40,240 nucleotides of DNA from assembly GCA_017449215.1 (NCBI GenBank), contig JAFSJY010000052.1:1-40240 (forward strand). Reading direction: 5' to 3'. The position numbers and the translations under genes were made by a program. The notes below the pieces were generated by a model. That model was not told the DNA's origin. It made no database searches and saw only the letters and a list, made by a program, of their open reading frames with translations. Shown here in pieces: positions 1-9,000 of this stretch; within the stretch, counting starts at the first letter, position 1, and each line of letters starts with the position of its first letter. Origin of the DNA: Acholeplasmatales bacterium. GTDB taxonomy: Bacteria > Bacillota_I > Bacilli_A > Acholeplasmatales > Anaeroplasmataceae.

Positions 1-126
1 ATAGACTAAATGATATGTCTTTTCTATTTTTGAATGGGCGAACCCTTAAGGGTTTAAGAATAACGCTACGCTTATTAGGGGACACATTCCCCTATAACCC
101 TTTGTATATTACTGTCAATTTAAATT
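1..126. repeat. Hairpin cluster downstream of the exporter gene
   Basis: No gene is seen here. Three inverted repeats stand in a row: a perfect 14-base palindrome AACCCTTAAGGGTT at 41-54, a short AATAA/TTATT stem at 59-76, and TAGGGG/CCCCTA enclosing a 7-base loop at 76-94. They lie 3' of the exporter gene that ends at 127 on the minus strand. None is followed by a long T-run, so ordinary intrinsic termination is uncertain. They may be a transcription-end structure or part of an element cut off by the window edge. Confidence 0.4.
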
Positions 127-3100
127 TTACAACTGATAATATTCATCTTCTGGATGATAAAATTTAGTATGTCTTGATGTCTTTTCAATTAGCTTATCGC
201 ATAATAATAAGCATTGAGGAAGAACAAATATTATCATTAATACAGATATTAAGCATCCTCTTGATAATAATAATCCTAAATCAGAAACAATTGATACATT
301 AGATACTAAGCCAATGATTAATGTGGCTAGTACTAATATAGAACCAGATACTAATATTGTTGTAATACTGCTTGTTAAAGCATTCTTCATAGCAATATTC
401 TTATCATATGTACTTCTATTAATAATATAATTATTAGTTAATAAAATACCATAATCGATTGTCGCACCCATTTGAACACACATTACTACGATATAGCAAA
501 TGAAGAATACTTCATTTCCAAATATTGTAGAAATACCCATTGTTAACCAAATGGCACCTTGGATTAATAATGTTAATAATAAAGGTACGAAATATGATCT
601 AAATGTTAATGCGATTATTAATAATATTGCAACAAATGAAATAATATTGACTAGGATAATATCATTATTAAATACATCCTTTATTTGTGAATATACGAAT
701 GTTTCAGATACTACCTCTACTCCTTCATATTCGTTATATAAATTATTTGTTATTTCTTTAATTGCGGCAAATGAATCATCACCTGATTTAGCCATATCTA
801 GATTAAAGATTACTCTTATATAATTATCAGATTCAAAATTATTAAATGCTTCATAATTAGATACAAATTGATTATTCATTTCATTTACATAGCTTTGATT
901 TTTATAATAATTTGTACTTGCTAATAAAGCAATTAATGATTGATTAGTTACTTCATTCTTAAATAGCTTTTCTAATGTACCATTATCAATACCATAATTC
1001 ATTACAGCGTATTCCTTTGTGATAACCTCATCCTTTGCTGGAATTTGATTATATTTAGAATTAATTATAGTATTTAAAGCAACTCCATAATTCTTAGCAA
1101 TTTGTTTTAATGATGATGCTTGAATTACTAAATAGTTAGGAATAGTTTCACTACCATTTAATAATGACTTAGCTACATTTTCTGTGATGAATGGATATGT
1201 TGCTAATAATTCATCATAAGTAAATTCCTTTAATACTGTTTTATATTTAGTGTATTCTGCCTTTATTGTTTCATCATCTGTATCTAAAATGCCCTTTTCG
1301 TATGCAGCACAGAATGTATTCATAGCTTTAATTGTAGTAGTATTTACAGAACCATCCTCATTAAATACATGCTTTTCAACTAATTGATTGTAATTATAAT
1401 CAATTTCATTTTGAACACTATTAAATGCATTAACAGCATAATTATTATCTACTATGAATTTTAAAACCTCATATGTAGTCATTTCATCTAATCCAGCAGC
1501 TTCATATACCTTGCTTACTACATCTAAAGATAAATTATTAGCAGCTGCGAATTCTTCTTTTGTTAGCTTTGTATTATATACACTATTTAATTGGTTAATT
1601 AATGCTTGTGATTCATTTGTAATTTTTACAGCACCTTCATTTTTAGCTGCGTATTCAATTACATCATAAACATTAGCTCTTAAATTTCCATTTGCATCTC
1701 TTTTGGCAATTCCTTCTTTTTCTAAATAAGTATATAAAACATTAATACCTCTTAAATTAGCATTATAAGAATTTTTATCTAAATATGTATTAGCAAATTC
1801 TTCTGCGGTTAAGTTATTATAAACACCATATGTTGAATAGCCTTGTGCAGATGAAATAACTTTATTATTTTTATATTCATAATTTGTCAAATAATTAACA
1901 ACGCTATTTTCAGTTTCTGCTAATTCATTTCTATTCTTACCATTCTTTGGTAATAATACAACTAATGTATTTTGAGTACCAAATTCATTTGTTATATATT
2001 CATTATCTAAATTAATAACTGAATTCTCATCAGTTGATGCCTTTAAAGTAAAGCTATATTCAGTTTTATAATTATAAATAGCACCTGCAATTACTACAAA
2101 TAATGCTAAAGCTGGAATAATTATTTTAGTTCTAACCTGGAAATCAGTAATTGTATAAACCTTTTTACCAGCCTTAAGCTTCTTTTCATTATGCTTATCC
2201 ATATGCTCTTTAATAATTATATCTAAAGGCTTATGAGAAGTCTTAACTAATAATTTATCACATAATAGTAATAAGCCTGGCATAAATAAGAATACTGATA
2301 ATAAGCTAATTAAAATACCCTTAGCTAATACTAAACCTACATCAAATCCAATTGAAAAGCTCATGAACATTAAAGCTACTAAGCCCGCAATTGTTGTAAT
2401 AGATGATGAAGATACAGGAGCAAATGATTTAGCAAGTGCCTTAGCCATTGCCTCATTATTAGTTACATTATTTTCTTTTTCTTCTCTATAGGCATGAAGT
2501 AATACAATTGCATAATCCATTGATAATGCTAGTTGCATTACGGCTGCGATACTCTTAGTAATAAATGACATTGAATTACCAATATAAGGAATCCAATTTA
2601 GTAATATATTACTACCCATATTAATTAAGATAGCTCCACCAGCTACTACTAAGAATAATACAGGCTCAAACCATGATGTAGATGTAATAGCTAAGATTAT
2701 AAATACTACCGCTACTACTACAATTAAGATAATTATCATATCTCTTCCTAAGGCTGTTGTTAGGAACTGAGAATCAACTGAACCACCGCTTAATGCAATA
2801 TCATATCCACTTAATGAATCTCTTATTCTATCTAATGTTTTATATGATGCAGTATCAAAATCACCAGTTGTTAGGAATACCTTATATAATGCATCATTTG
2901 AATTATTGTTATAATATTCACTATCATTTTCATTTCTAGCAAATACTACTGATGATACACCATCAATATTTTCAATAACACCTTTAATCTTAATGGCGTC
3001 ATCATATTTTACATTTTTAACTACTACCTGACATTGACCAACTGATCCAAATTCATCTTCCATTTTAGTTAACGCAACTGTAGATGTTGAATCTGAATCA

Positions 3101-3228
3101 AGGTATTGCATCAAATTATAATTGATGTTTACCTGTGTCATTAAGAAACAAGATACACCAACTAAGATTACAAATACACCAAGTAACCAATATCTTGCCT
3201 TCACAATAAAATTACTTATTTTTTTCAT
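127..3228 (-). CDS. MMPL/RND-superfamily membrane exporter
   Basis: This 1,033-residue protein has the duplicated MMPL (RND-like) plan. It has an N-terminal membrane helix at about 13-32, a soluble domain, a first membrane block at about 160-350, a long second extracytoplasmic domain at about 390-840, and a second membrane block at about 850-1020. Each block carries an Asp-Tyr pair in a central helix (SMDYAIVLLHAY near residue 237 and TIDYGILLTNN near 923), the usual proton-relay position. Family members export lipids, peptides or small hydrophobic compounds; the substrate here is not visible. A strong site (GGGAGG, 7 bases before ATG) fixes the start. It is divergent from a TetR-type gene whose product probably controls it through palindromes in the 153-base gap. 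Confidence 0.88.
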   Translation of the reverse strand: MKKISNFIVKARYWLLGVFVILVGVSCFLMTQVNINYNLMQYLDSDSTSTVALTKMEDEFGSVGQCQVVVKNVKYDDAIKIKGVIENIDGVSSVVFARNENDSEYYNNNSNDALYKVFLTTGDFDTASYKTLDRIRDSLSGYDIALSGGSVDSQFLTTALGRDMIIILIVVVAVVFIILAITSTSWFEPVLFLVVAGGAILINMGSNILLNWIPYIGNSMSFITKSIAAVMQLALSMDYAIVLLHAYREEKENNVTNNEAMAKALAKSFAPVSSSSITTIAGLVALMFMSFSIGFDVGLVLAKGILISLLSVFLFMPGLLLLCDKLLVKTSHKPLDIIIKEHMDKHNEKKLKAGKKVYTITDFQVRTKIIIPALALFVVIAGAIYNYKTEYSFTLKASTDENSVINLDNEYITNEFGTQNTLVVLLPKNGKNRNELAETENSVVNYLTNYEYKNNKVISSAQGYSTYGVYNNLTAEEFANTYLDKNSYNANLRGINVLYTYLEKEGIAKRDANGNLRANVYDVIEYAAKNEGAVKITNESQALINQLNSVYNTKLTKEEFAAANNLSLDVVSKVYEAAGLDEMTTYEVLKFIVDNNYAVNAFNSVQNEIDYNYNQLVEKHVFNEDGSVNTTTIKAMNTFCAAYEKGILDTDDETIKAEYTKYKTVLKEFTYDELLATYPFITENVAKSLLNGSETIPNYLVIQASSLKQIAKNYGVALNTIINSKYNQIPAKDEVITKEYAVMNYGIDNGTLEKLFKNEVTNQSLIALLASTNYYKNQSYVNEMNNQFVSNYEAFNNFESDNYIRVIFNLDMAKSGDDSFAAIKEITNNLYNEYEGVEVVSETFVYSQIKDVFNNDIILVNIISFVAILLIIALTFRSYFVPLLLTLLIQGAIWLTMGISTIFGNEVFFICYIVVMCVQMGATIDYGILLTNNYIINRSTYDKNIAMKNALTSSITTILVSGSILVLATLIIGLVSNVSIVSDLGLLLSRGCLISVLMIIFVLPQCLLLCDKLIEKTSRHTKFYHPEDEYYQL

Positions 3229-3281
3229 CTTAAATCCTCCCTATACATTTATATACTTATTAATACAGTTGTATTATTAAG

Positions 3282-3310
3282 TTGACACGTATATGATTTT
3301 AATTTAAAAT
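3282..3310 (+). promoter_or_regulatory. Promoter of the TetR-type regulator gene
   Basis: TTGACA at 3282-3287 and TAAAAT at 3305-3310 are separated by exactly 17 bases, a near-consensus sigma-A promoter reading toward the regulator gene. Both palindromes of the gap lie downstream of this promoter, within the leader, so the regulator could also limit its own transcription. Confidence 0.65.
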
Positions 3311-3326
3311 AAAAAATATACAAGAT

Positions 3327-3359
3327 GTATAAATTATACTATGTTAAACATGAGTTAAC
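3327..3359. promoter_or_regulatory. Two palindromes, candidate TetR-type operators, over the exporter promoter
   Basis: GTATAA-A-TTATAC (3327-3339) is a perfect 6-1-6 palindrome, and GTTAA-n7-TTAAC (3343-3359) is a 5-base inverted repeat. On the minus strand a TATAAT -10 box (3338-3333) lies inside the first palindrome, and a weak -35 (AAGTTA or AGTTAA, about 3355-3361) overlaps the second. A protein bound here would block the exporter promoter. The sites are seen directly; that the neighbouring TetR-like protein binds them is inference from the divergent arrangement. Confidence 0.5.
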
Positions 3360-3381
3360 TTAAGTATACAAAAAGGAGAAT

Positions 3382-3993
3382 TTGTATAATTATATGGAGT
3401 ATAAAGAGGATATTAGAATTCAAAAAACTAGAAGAGATTTAAGAAAAGCTATTCTAGATTTAATTACTGAAAAATCAATTGAGAAGATTTCAGTAAAGGA
3501 AATTTGTGATAAGGCAATGGTAAATAGAATTACATTCTATAAATACTATGAAGATAAATTTACCTTATTAGATGACACAATAAATGAAATTAGAGATGAG
3601 ATAAAGGAAAAGACATTAAAAAATAATTATGTTATTAATACCTTTGATGATGCTTCTTCTTATTTAGCAGAAATTGTAAAGAATGTTGTTGAATATATTG
3701 AAGAAAATAGATATTTAATTATATCAGTACAAAAGAATGGTGATTATAAGCTATTTGATATAATCACATATGTATGTGAGGCTGCAATTACAGAATTATT
3801 AACTCAATTTAATAGAATTAGAAAATTAAAATATCCTATACCTGTAGCCGCATCATTTATCTATGGTGGTTTTGTCGCAACAATTGGATATTGGTTAAAT
3901 CATCCTGATTCAATCAATCAAAACCAATTATTAGATATAATAAATGACATTAAAAATAATATAGATTCTTTAGAATTCCTATTTGAAACATAA
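3382..3993 (+). CDS. TetR/AcrR-family transcriptional regulator
   Basis: The product is about 203 residues. Residues 10-60 form the TetR N-terminal helix-turn-helix, with the typical run KAILDLITEKSIEKISVKEI followed by CDKAMVNRITFYKYYEDKFTL. The C-terminal part is helical and resembles the TetR_C domain found in DhaS-like regulators. The start is not certain: TTG at 3382 is only 3 bases after an AAGGAG site, whereas ATG at 3394 is 15 bases after it, and neither spacing is ideal. The gene is divergent from the exporter and probably represses it; the inducer is unknown. It ends in a shared bidirectional terminator. Confidence 0.85.
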   Translation: MYNYMEYKEDIRIQKTRRDLRKAILDLITEKSIEKISVKEICDKAMVNRITFYKYYEDKFTLLDDTINEIRDEIKEKTLKNNYVINTFDDASSYLAEIVKNVVEYIEENRYLIISVQKNGDYKLFDIITYVCEAAITELLTQFNRIRKLKYPIPVAASFIYGGFVATIGYWLNHPDSINQNQLLDIINDIKNNIDSLEFLFET

Positions 3994-3994
3994 T

Positions 3995-4021
3995 AAAAAA
4001 TGGACATCACGTCCATTTTTT
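3995..4021. terminator. Bidirectional intrinsic terminator
   Basis: AAAAAATGGAC and GTCCATTTTTT are perfect complements around a 5-base loop, giving a stem with an A-run on one side and a T-run on the other. It sits between two convergent genes (TetR-type regulator and typA) and can end both transcripts. Confidence 0.85.
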
Positions 4022-4023
4022 AA

Positions 4024-5850
4024 TTATTCATTTTCAGCTCTCATCTTAGCATCAAATTTCTTACGATTAACAGTATCTAAGATTTTCTTTCTTAATCTAA
4101 TATGATTTGGAGTTACTTCTACTAATTCATCATCGTTAATAAATTCTAGACATGCCTCTAGGCTCATAATGATTGGCTTCTTTAATACTACTGTTGTATC
4201 CTTATTTGATGAACGAGTGTTTGTTTGTTGTTTTGCTTGAACTGGGTTAATTGCAAGATCGATATCCTTATTACACCAACCAACAATCATACCCTCATAA
4301 ATATCCTCACCAGGTCCAACGAACATAGAACCTCTATCTTCTAGATGTCCTAATGCATAAGCTGTAGATTGACCTGTAGCCATAGATACTAATACACCTG
4401 ATACTCTTTCAGCTACATTTACAGCCTCGACAGGTCTATATTCACTAAAGCTATGGTTAATGATACCATAACCCTTTGTAATAGTCATGAAATCAGTATT
4501 GAATCCAATTAATCCACGAGATGGAATTTGGTAAATTACTCTTGTTTGAGTTTCAGTATTTGACATTGTTTCCATAATACCATGACGGTTACCCATCATT
4601 TCAATTACAGCACCTGCATATTCATTAGGGCAGTCAATTACTGTATATTCATATGGTTCACATTCAACGCCATCAATTTCCTTATAAATAACATGAGGAC
4701 GAGATACCTGGAATTCATATCCTTCTCTTCTCATATTTTCAATTAAAATACCTAAATGAAGCTCACCTCTACCAGCAACTCTCCATTCCTCAGCATTATT
4801 GATTCTTGTTACTCTTAAAGAAACGTCCTTTTGAACCTCTCTAAATAATCTTTCTTCAATCTTAGTGGCAGTAACTAGTTTACCATCCTTACCACAAAAT
4901 GGAGATGTGTTAGTACCAAATGTCATTTCAACTGTTGGTTCAGAAATATGAATCTTTTCAAGTGGTTCTTCTTTTCCAACTGTACAAATTGTTTCACCAA
5001 CTGAAATATCACCTAAGCCAGATACGGCTACGATATCTCCAGCCTTACCCTCTTGAATTTCAATTCTATCTAATCCTAAGAAGCCATAAAGCTTTTGTAC
5101 TCTAAATTGCTTAATTGAACCATCAAGTCTACAGCAAGATACAACCTCACCAGACTTAATAGTACCTCTTGCAATTTTACCAATACCAATACGACCAACG
5201 AAATCAGTATAGTCTAATAATGCTGGTTGTAATTGAAGTGGAGAATCACAATCATATGATGGAGCAGGAATTTCCTTAATAATCATATCTAAAAGTGGCT
5301 CCATACCAGGCTTTTGAGTTGAAGGATCTGGGTCTAATGAGCAAGTGTTATTTACAGCAGATGCATAAATAACAGGGAAATCTAATTCATCCTCATCACA
5401 GCCTAAATCAATGAAAAGCTCTAATACCTCATCGATAACCTCTAGTGGTCTAGCAGCTGGCTTATCGATTTTATTTATAACAACGATTGGCTTTAAATGA
5501 GCCTCGAATGCTTTTTTTAGTACGAATCTAGTTTGAGGCATTGTTCCTTCATAAGCATCAACGATTAATACAACACCATCAACCATCTTCATGATACGCT
5601 CAACCTCTCCTGAGAAGTCAGCATGTCCTGGAGTATCTAAAATATTAATTTTTGTTCCCTTGTAAGAAACTGCAGTATTTTTTGCAAGGATTGTAATACC
5701 ACGCTCTTTTTCAATAGCGTTTGAATCCATTACACAGTTATCAACAATTTGGTTATCTCTAAATGTGTGTGAAGAATATAAAAGCTTATCAACCATTGTT
5801 GTTTTACCATGGTCAACGTGAGCTATGATTGCTACATTTCTAATTTCCAT
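4024..5850 (-). CDS. typA: Ribosome-associated GTPase TypA/BipA
   Basis: This 608-residue translational GTPase has the full TypA layout: an EF-Tu-like G domain (G1 AHVDHGKTT at 10-18, DTPGHADF as G3, NKIDKP as G4), a beta-barrel domain II, two EF-G-like domains and the TypA-specific C-terminal region. The length is normal for the family. TypA binds the ribosome and GTP and aids 50S assembly and growth under cold or stress. The site GGAGGA lies 8 bases before ATG. A terminator-like hairpin ends only about 14 bases before that site, so expression may depend on read-through or on a promoter overlapping the hairpin. Confidence 0.97.
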   Translation of the reverse strand: MEIRNVAIIAHVDHGKTTMVDKLLYSSHTFRDNQIVDNCVMDSNAIEKERGITILAKNTAVSYKGTKINILDTPGHADFSGEVERIMKMVDGVVLIVDAYEGTMPQTRFVLKKAFEAHLKPIVVINKIDKPAARPLEVIDEVLELFIDLGCDEDELDFPVIYASAVNNTCSLDPDPSTQKPGMEPLLDMIIKEIPAPSYDCDSPLQLQPALLDYTDFVGRIGIGKIARGTIKSGEVVSCCRLDGSIKQFRVQKLYGFLGLDRIEIQEGKAGDIVAVSGLGDISVGETICTVGKEEPLEKIHISEPTVEMTFGTNTSPFCGKDGKLVTATKIEERLFREVQKDVSLRVTRINNAEEWRVAGRGELHLGILIENMRREGYEFQVSRPHVIYKEIDGVECEPYEYTVIDCPNEYAGAVIEMMGNRHGIMETMSNTETQTRVIYQIPSRGLIGFNTDFMTITKGYGIINHSFSEYRPVEAVNVAERVSGVLVSMATGQSTAYALGHLEDRGSMFVGPGEDIYEGMIVGWCNKDIDLAINPVQAKQQTNTRSSNKDTTVVLKKPIIMSLEACLEFINDDELVEVTPNHIRLRKKILDTVNRKKFDAKMRAENE

Positions 5851-5877
5851 AATTTTAGTCCTCCGTTTTTATATAAT

Positions 5878-5913
5878 AAAAAAACCTTTGATATTATAAC
5901 AAACTATCAAAGG
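5878..5913 (-). terminator. Terminator-like hairpin in the typA leader
   Basis: On the minus strand a 9-base stem (CCTTTGATA/TATCAAAGG, 5913-5905 and 5893-5885) is followed by seven T residues (5884-5878), a textbook intrinsic terminator. It lies between the large lipoprotein gene and typA, about 14 bases before the typA ribosome binding site. It may end the lipoprotein transcript or act as an attenuator for typA. Confidence 0.7.
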
Positions 5914-6080
5914 CTTTTAAAGTGTTTTATTTTTAGAAAACGCTTATTTCATATTTCAATCATTTACGAGAATAGAATTTTTTAACGGAAATATGATTAC
6001 TAGCTATTTTTGCTAGCAACCATATTTCACTATAATTCACAATACTTTATTACTTTTTAAAGTAATATTTATTGTATTTA
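5914..6080. repeat. Intergenic hairpins between the large lipoprotein gene and typA
   Basis: Three further inverted repeats are seen. AAGTGTTTT/AAAACGCTT (5920-5945) pairs with one G-U. A long imperfect stem (GAAATATG at 5988-5995 with CATATTTC at 6021-6028, inner CTAGC/GCTAG) has a T-rich loop. ATTACTTT-TT-AAAGTAAT lies at 6048-6065. A weak minus-strand promoter (TTGAAA 5959-5954, spacer 18, TAAAAA 5935-5930) is possible. I see no open reading frame worth calling. Confidence 0.45.
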
Positions 6081-9000
6081 TTAACTTAAGTATTCATCAA
6101 TTTGATCTAAGATAGCTGCAGATGCTGTATTGTAATTAGCATTAGCCTCTGCCTTAGATTTAACATTAAATGTAGCAACACCATCAGTGTAAGAAATTAA
6201 TGTATTAGCCTTATAAATAGCTAGTAATCTATCAGATAATTCCTTCTTAGCTTCATCTTCAGTAGTGCAACCTAAGTCTTCAATATGTGTTTGAGAAATA
6301 CTCTTTGTTGCGATTTGATTTTTTCTATTAGCAACAAGAGTTAAAATATTATTCTCAACTACTGCAAAGTGAGTATATAAACCAATCTCAACCTCACCAT
6401 TTGCATAATAAGAATCATATTCAGAAATAGAATTCTTTTCTACTGTAAAGTCATCAAATGCGTGAATCTTATTAGTAATTGTTGCAAGTCTAGATGGAGA
6501 TTGATCAGTGTTTTCACCATAAAGCTCTTCAAGCTCTGCTGCAGTATAAACATTATCAATTCTATCTAATGTACCTAATTCAGCATCTGCATCATCAGTC
6601 TTAATTCTTAATCTATTAATTGTATAAGAATGATAATATCTTAATTGCATTGCTGCCTTATCATCAGCACACTTACCTTGTGCTGTAGCTAAATCATTGG
6701 CCTCAATGTATTCGCTGATGTGAAGAATTTCATCTCCTGTAGTTCCATCGATGGCAATAGCATCTAAAATGCCATCAACCTTATCCTTATCAGTTTTCTT
6801 TTCTTGGTCAGTTAACATTGTTAATGCATCTATTGCATCTCTTTGTGATTTAGCATATTCTCTTGCTTTATTAAATTCATTAGCTAATTGTAATGTTAAA
6901 TCGATAGCAACCTTATCAGCATCATATACTCCAGTAACTACTTCATAAACGTTTGATGTTGCTGTACCTTGTGACTCTACGTACTCATCCTTATCAATGA
7001 AGCTTAAAATTCTATTATTGATTTCCTTAACATCCTGTACTCTTAATGAAGTATAACCCTTAACCTGGAAGTATTCAGTACCAGATACCCATTCAGTTGC
7101 TAGAGCATAGCCTGTTCCGCTAGCTACAAAATATGTACCGGCATTAAATGTTTCTTCATTAATTTCAGTACCCTTAGATTCGAATACTAATAATTTACTA
7201 TCAGCATATTCTCTTGCTTTATTAAGCATAACTGCTCGGAATTGTACTATATCAATAGCATCAGCTTCTGCTTCATATGTATCATCAGATTCATAATATT
7301 CATTTTCATCAGTATTCTTTAGGAATGCATCATCTAAGAAATCATTAATATCGATACAAGCATCAATATAACCATTAAATTCAGTAACTTCAGCATCTGT
7401 TAAGTACTTTAAGTAATTATCCTTAGTACTATCAGTATTTTGAACATGCATTGATTTAGCATATGAACGTATCTTATCGTAATTTTGTGCGTTATATACT
7501 GTTAAGTCAATGAATTTCTTACCTTCAGTATAAGTTTCAGCCCAACCTTCAACTGATGTTATATGTTCTGCTATATCATCAAATTTTGCGATATAGCCAG
7601 TATCTGGATCATCATATTTATAAACGAATGCATCTACTTCATCAGCATTTAAATTTTCTAATTCATTAATCACATTATTAACAAATACTGATTTTGCAAA
7701 GTATAATGCTGTATCACTATATGTACCACTAGTAATAGGTGTGAAATAATATGGTTCTAAATCAGTTCCTTCACCATTTCTCTCATATAATGTACCATCT
7801 GTTGTGAATGTATCTGCAGTTACCTTTACACCATAATAATCTAATCTTACATAATTAAATAATTCATTGTATACCTGAACACGCGCATTATAAGCATCTA
7901 AGATGCCAATCTTAGCATTCATTAATTCATCGATTACTTCTCTAACTGTCTTAGATTCATCTGTATCTGTAGTATCAGGATCATCCTCTTCAGCTTCACA
8001 TTCTAATAATGCCTTTAGATATAAGTCATTAAACTTAAGAACACCACCATCATCGTATTCTTCCTTATATTCAGCTATCAATAAGTTATAAACTAAATCA
8101 GTTTCATTCTTTAAAGCTGTATGCTTATTATGATTATAGATATCATAAATATCTACACCTGTATCAAATACATATTGCATCATTGTATAATATGCTTTTG
8201 TTTCATATAACAATAACGCCATAGCCTCTAAGTCACCTGACTTATCTTCCTTATCTTGATCTATTTCAGTAGCTCCAGCTGTACCATATTGAGTAGCAAT
8301 TTCTTGTAACATTCTTTCGATTGCTTCTTCATGAGTTTCAGGTGTTTCACCATCTTGTACATCCTCATATGCAAACTTCTTATAATAATTATCAAATACT
8401 CTAACAGCATTAATATTTCTTATGAATGCAAAGAAGCCATCTTCTAAATCACTAAAAATTTGTGAAGAAGCGATATCCTGTGTAGCCAGATTATCTAATT
8501 TATCAAGAATATCTTTTGAGTAATCATTAGCTACCTTAGTTAAATAGTCGTAGCATGTGGCCTCAAAACGATATAGATTTAGTTCTTCTTCATCATTCTC
8601 ATATTGTGTATCAGCGATAGTATCCTTTAATTCATTAGCTCTAGCTGTACCTTCGGCGTATGTTTCAGTCTCATCAACATCTGTAGTTGCTGCATCGTCA
8701 GCTTGTAATTCGAAATCAATTAAATAATTATCAATATTTGGAACAGTCTTAATTAATTCAACGAACCATTCTTTTGCTGTCTTTGTCACTTCATCACGTG
8801 TAATTGAATCATTTAAATATTCATATGCATCAGTATTAATACCTATAGTTCCGTTAAGAAGTTCATTTGTATATTCACAAATACGATTATATTCAGTAGC
8901 TTGTTCTAAATATAAGTCGATAATTGCCTTATCAAATGTTAATCTTTCACCATCATTTTCTTGAGTAACAGTAACAGCTGTACGTCCTTGGTTAAATTCA

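Noticed and set aside
500-823. 107-codon open frame on the plus strand
   Set aside because: It is antisense to the membrane part of the exporter gene; the coding strand is clear.
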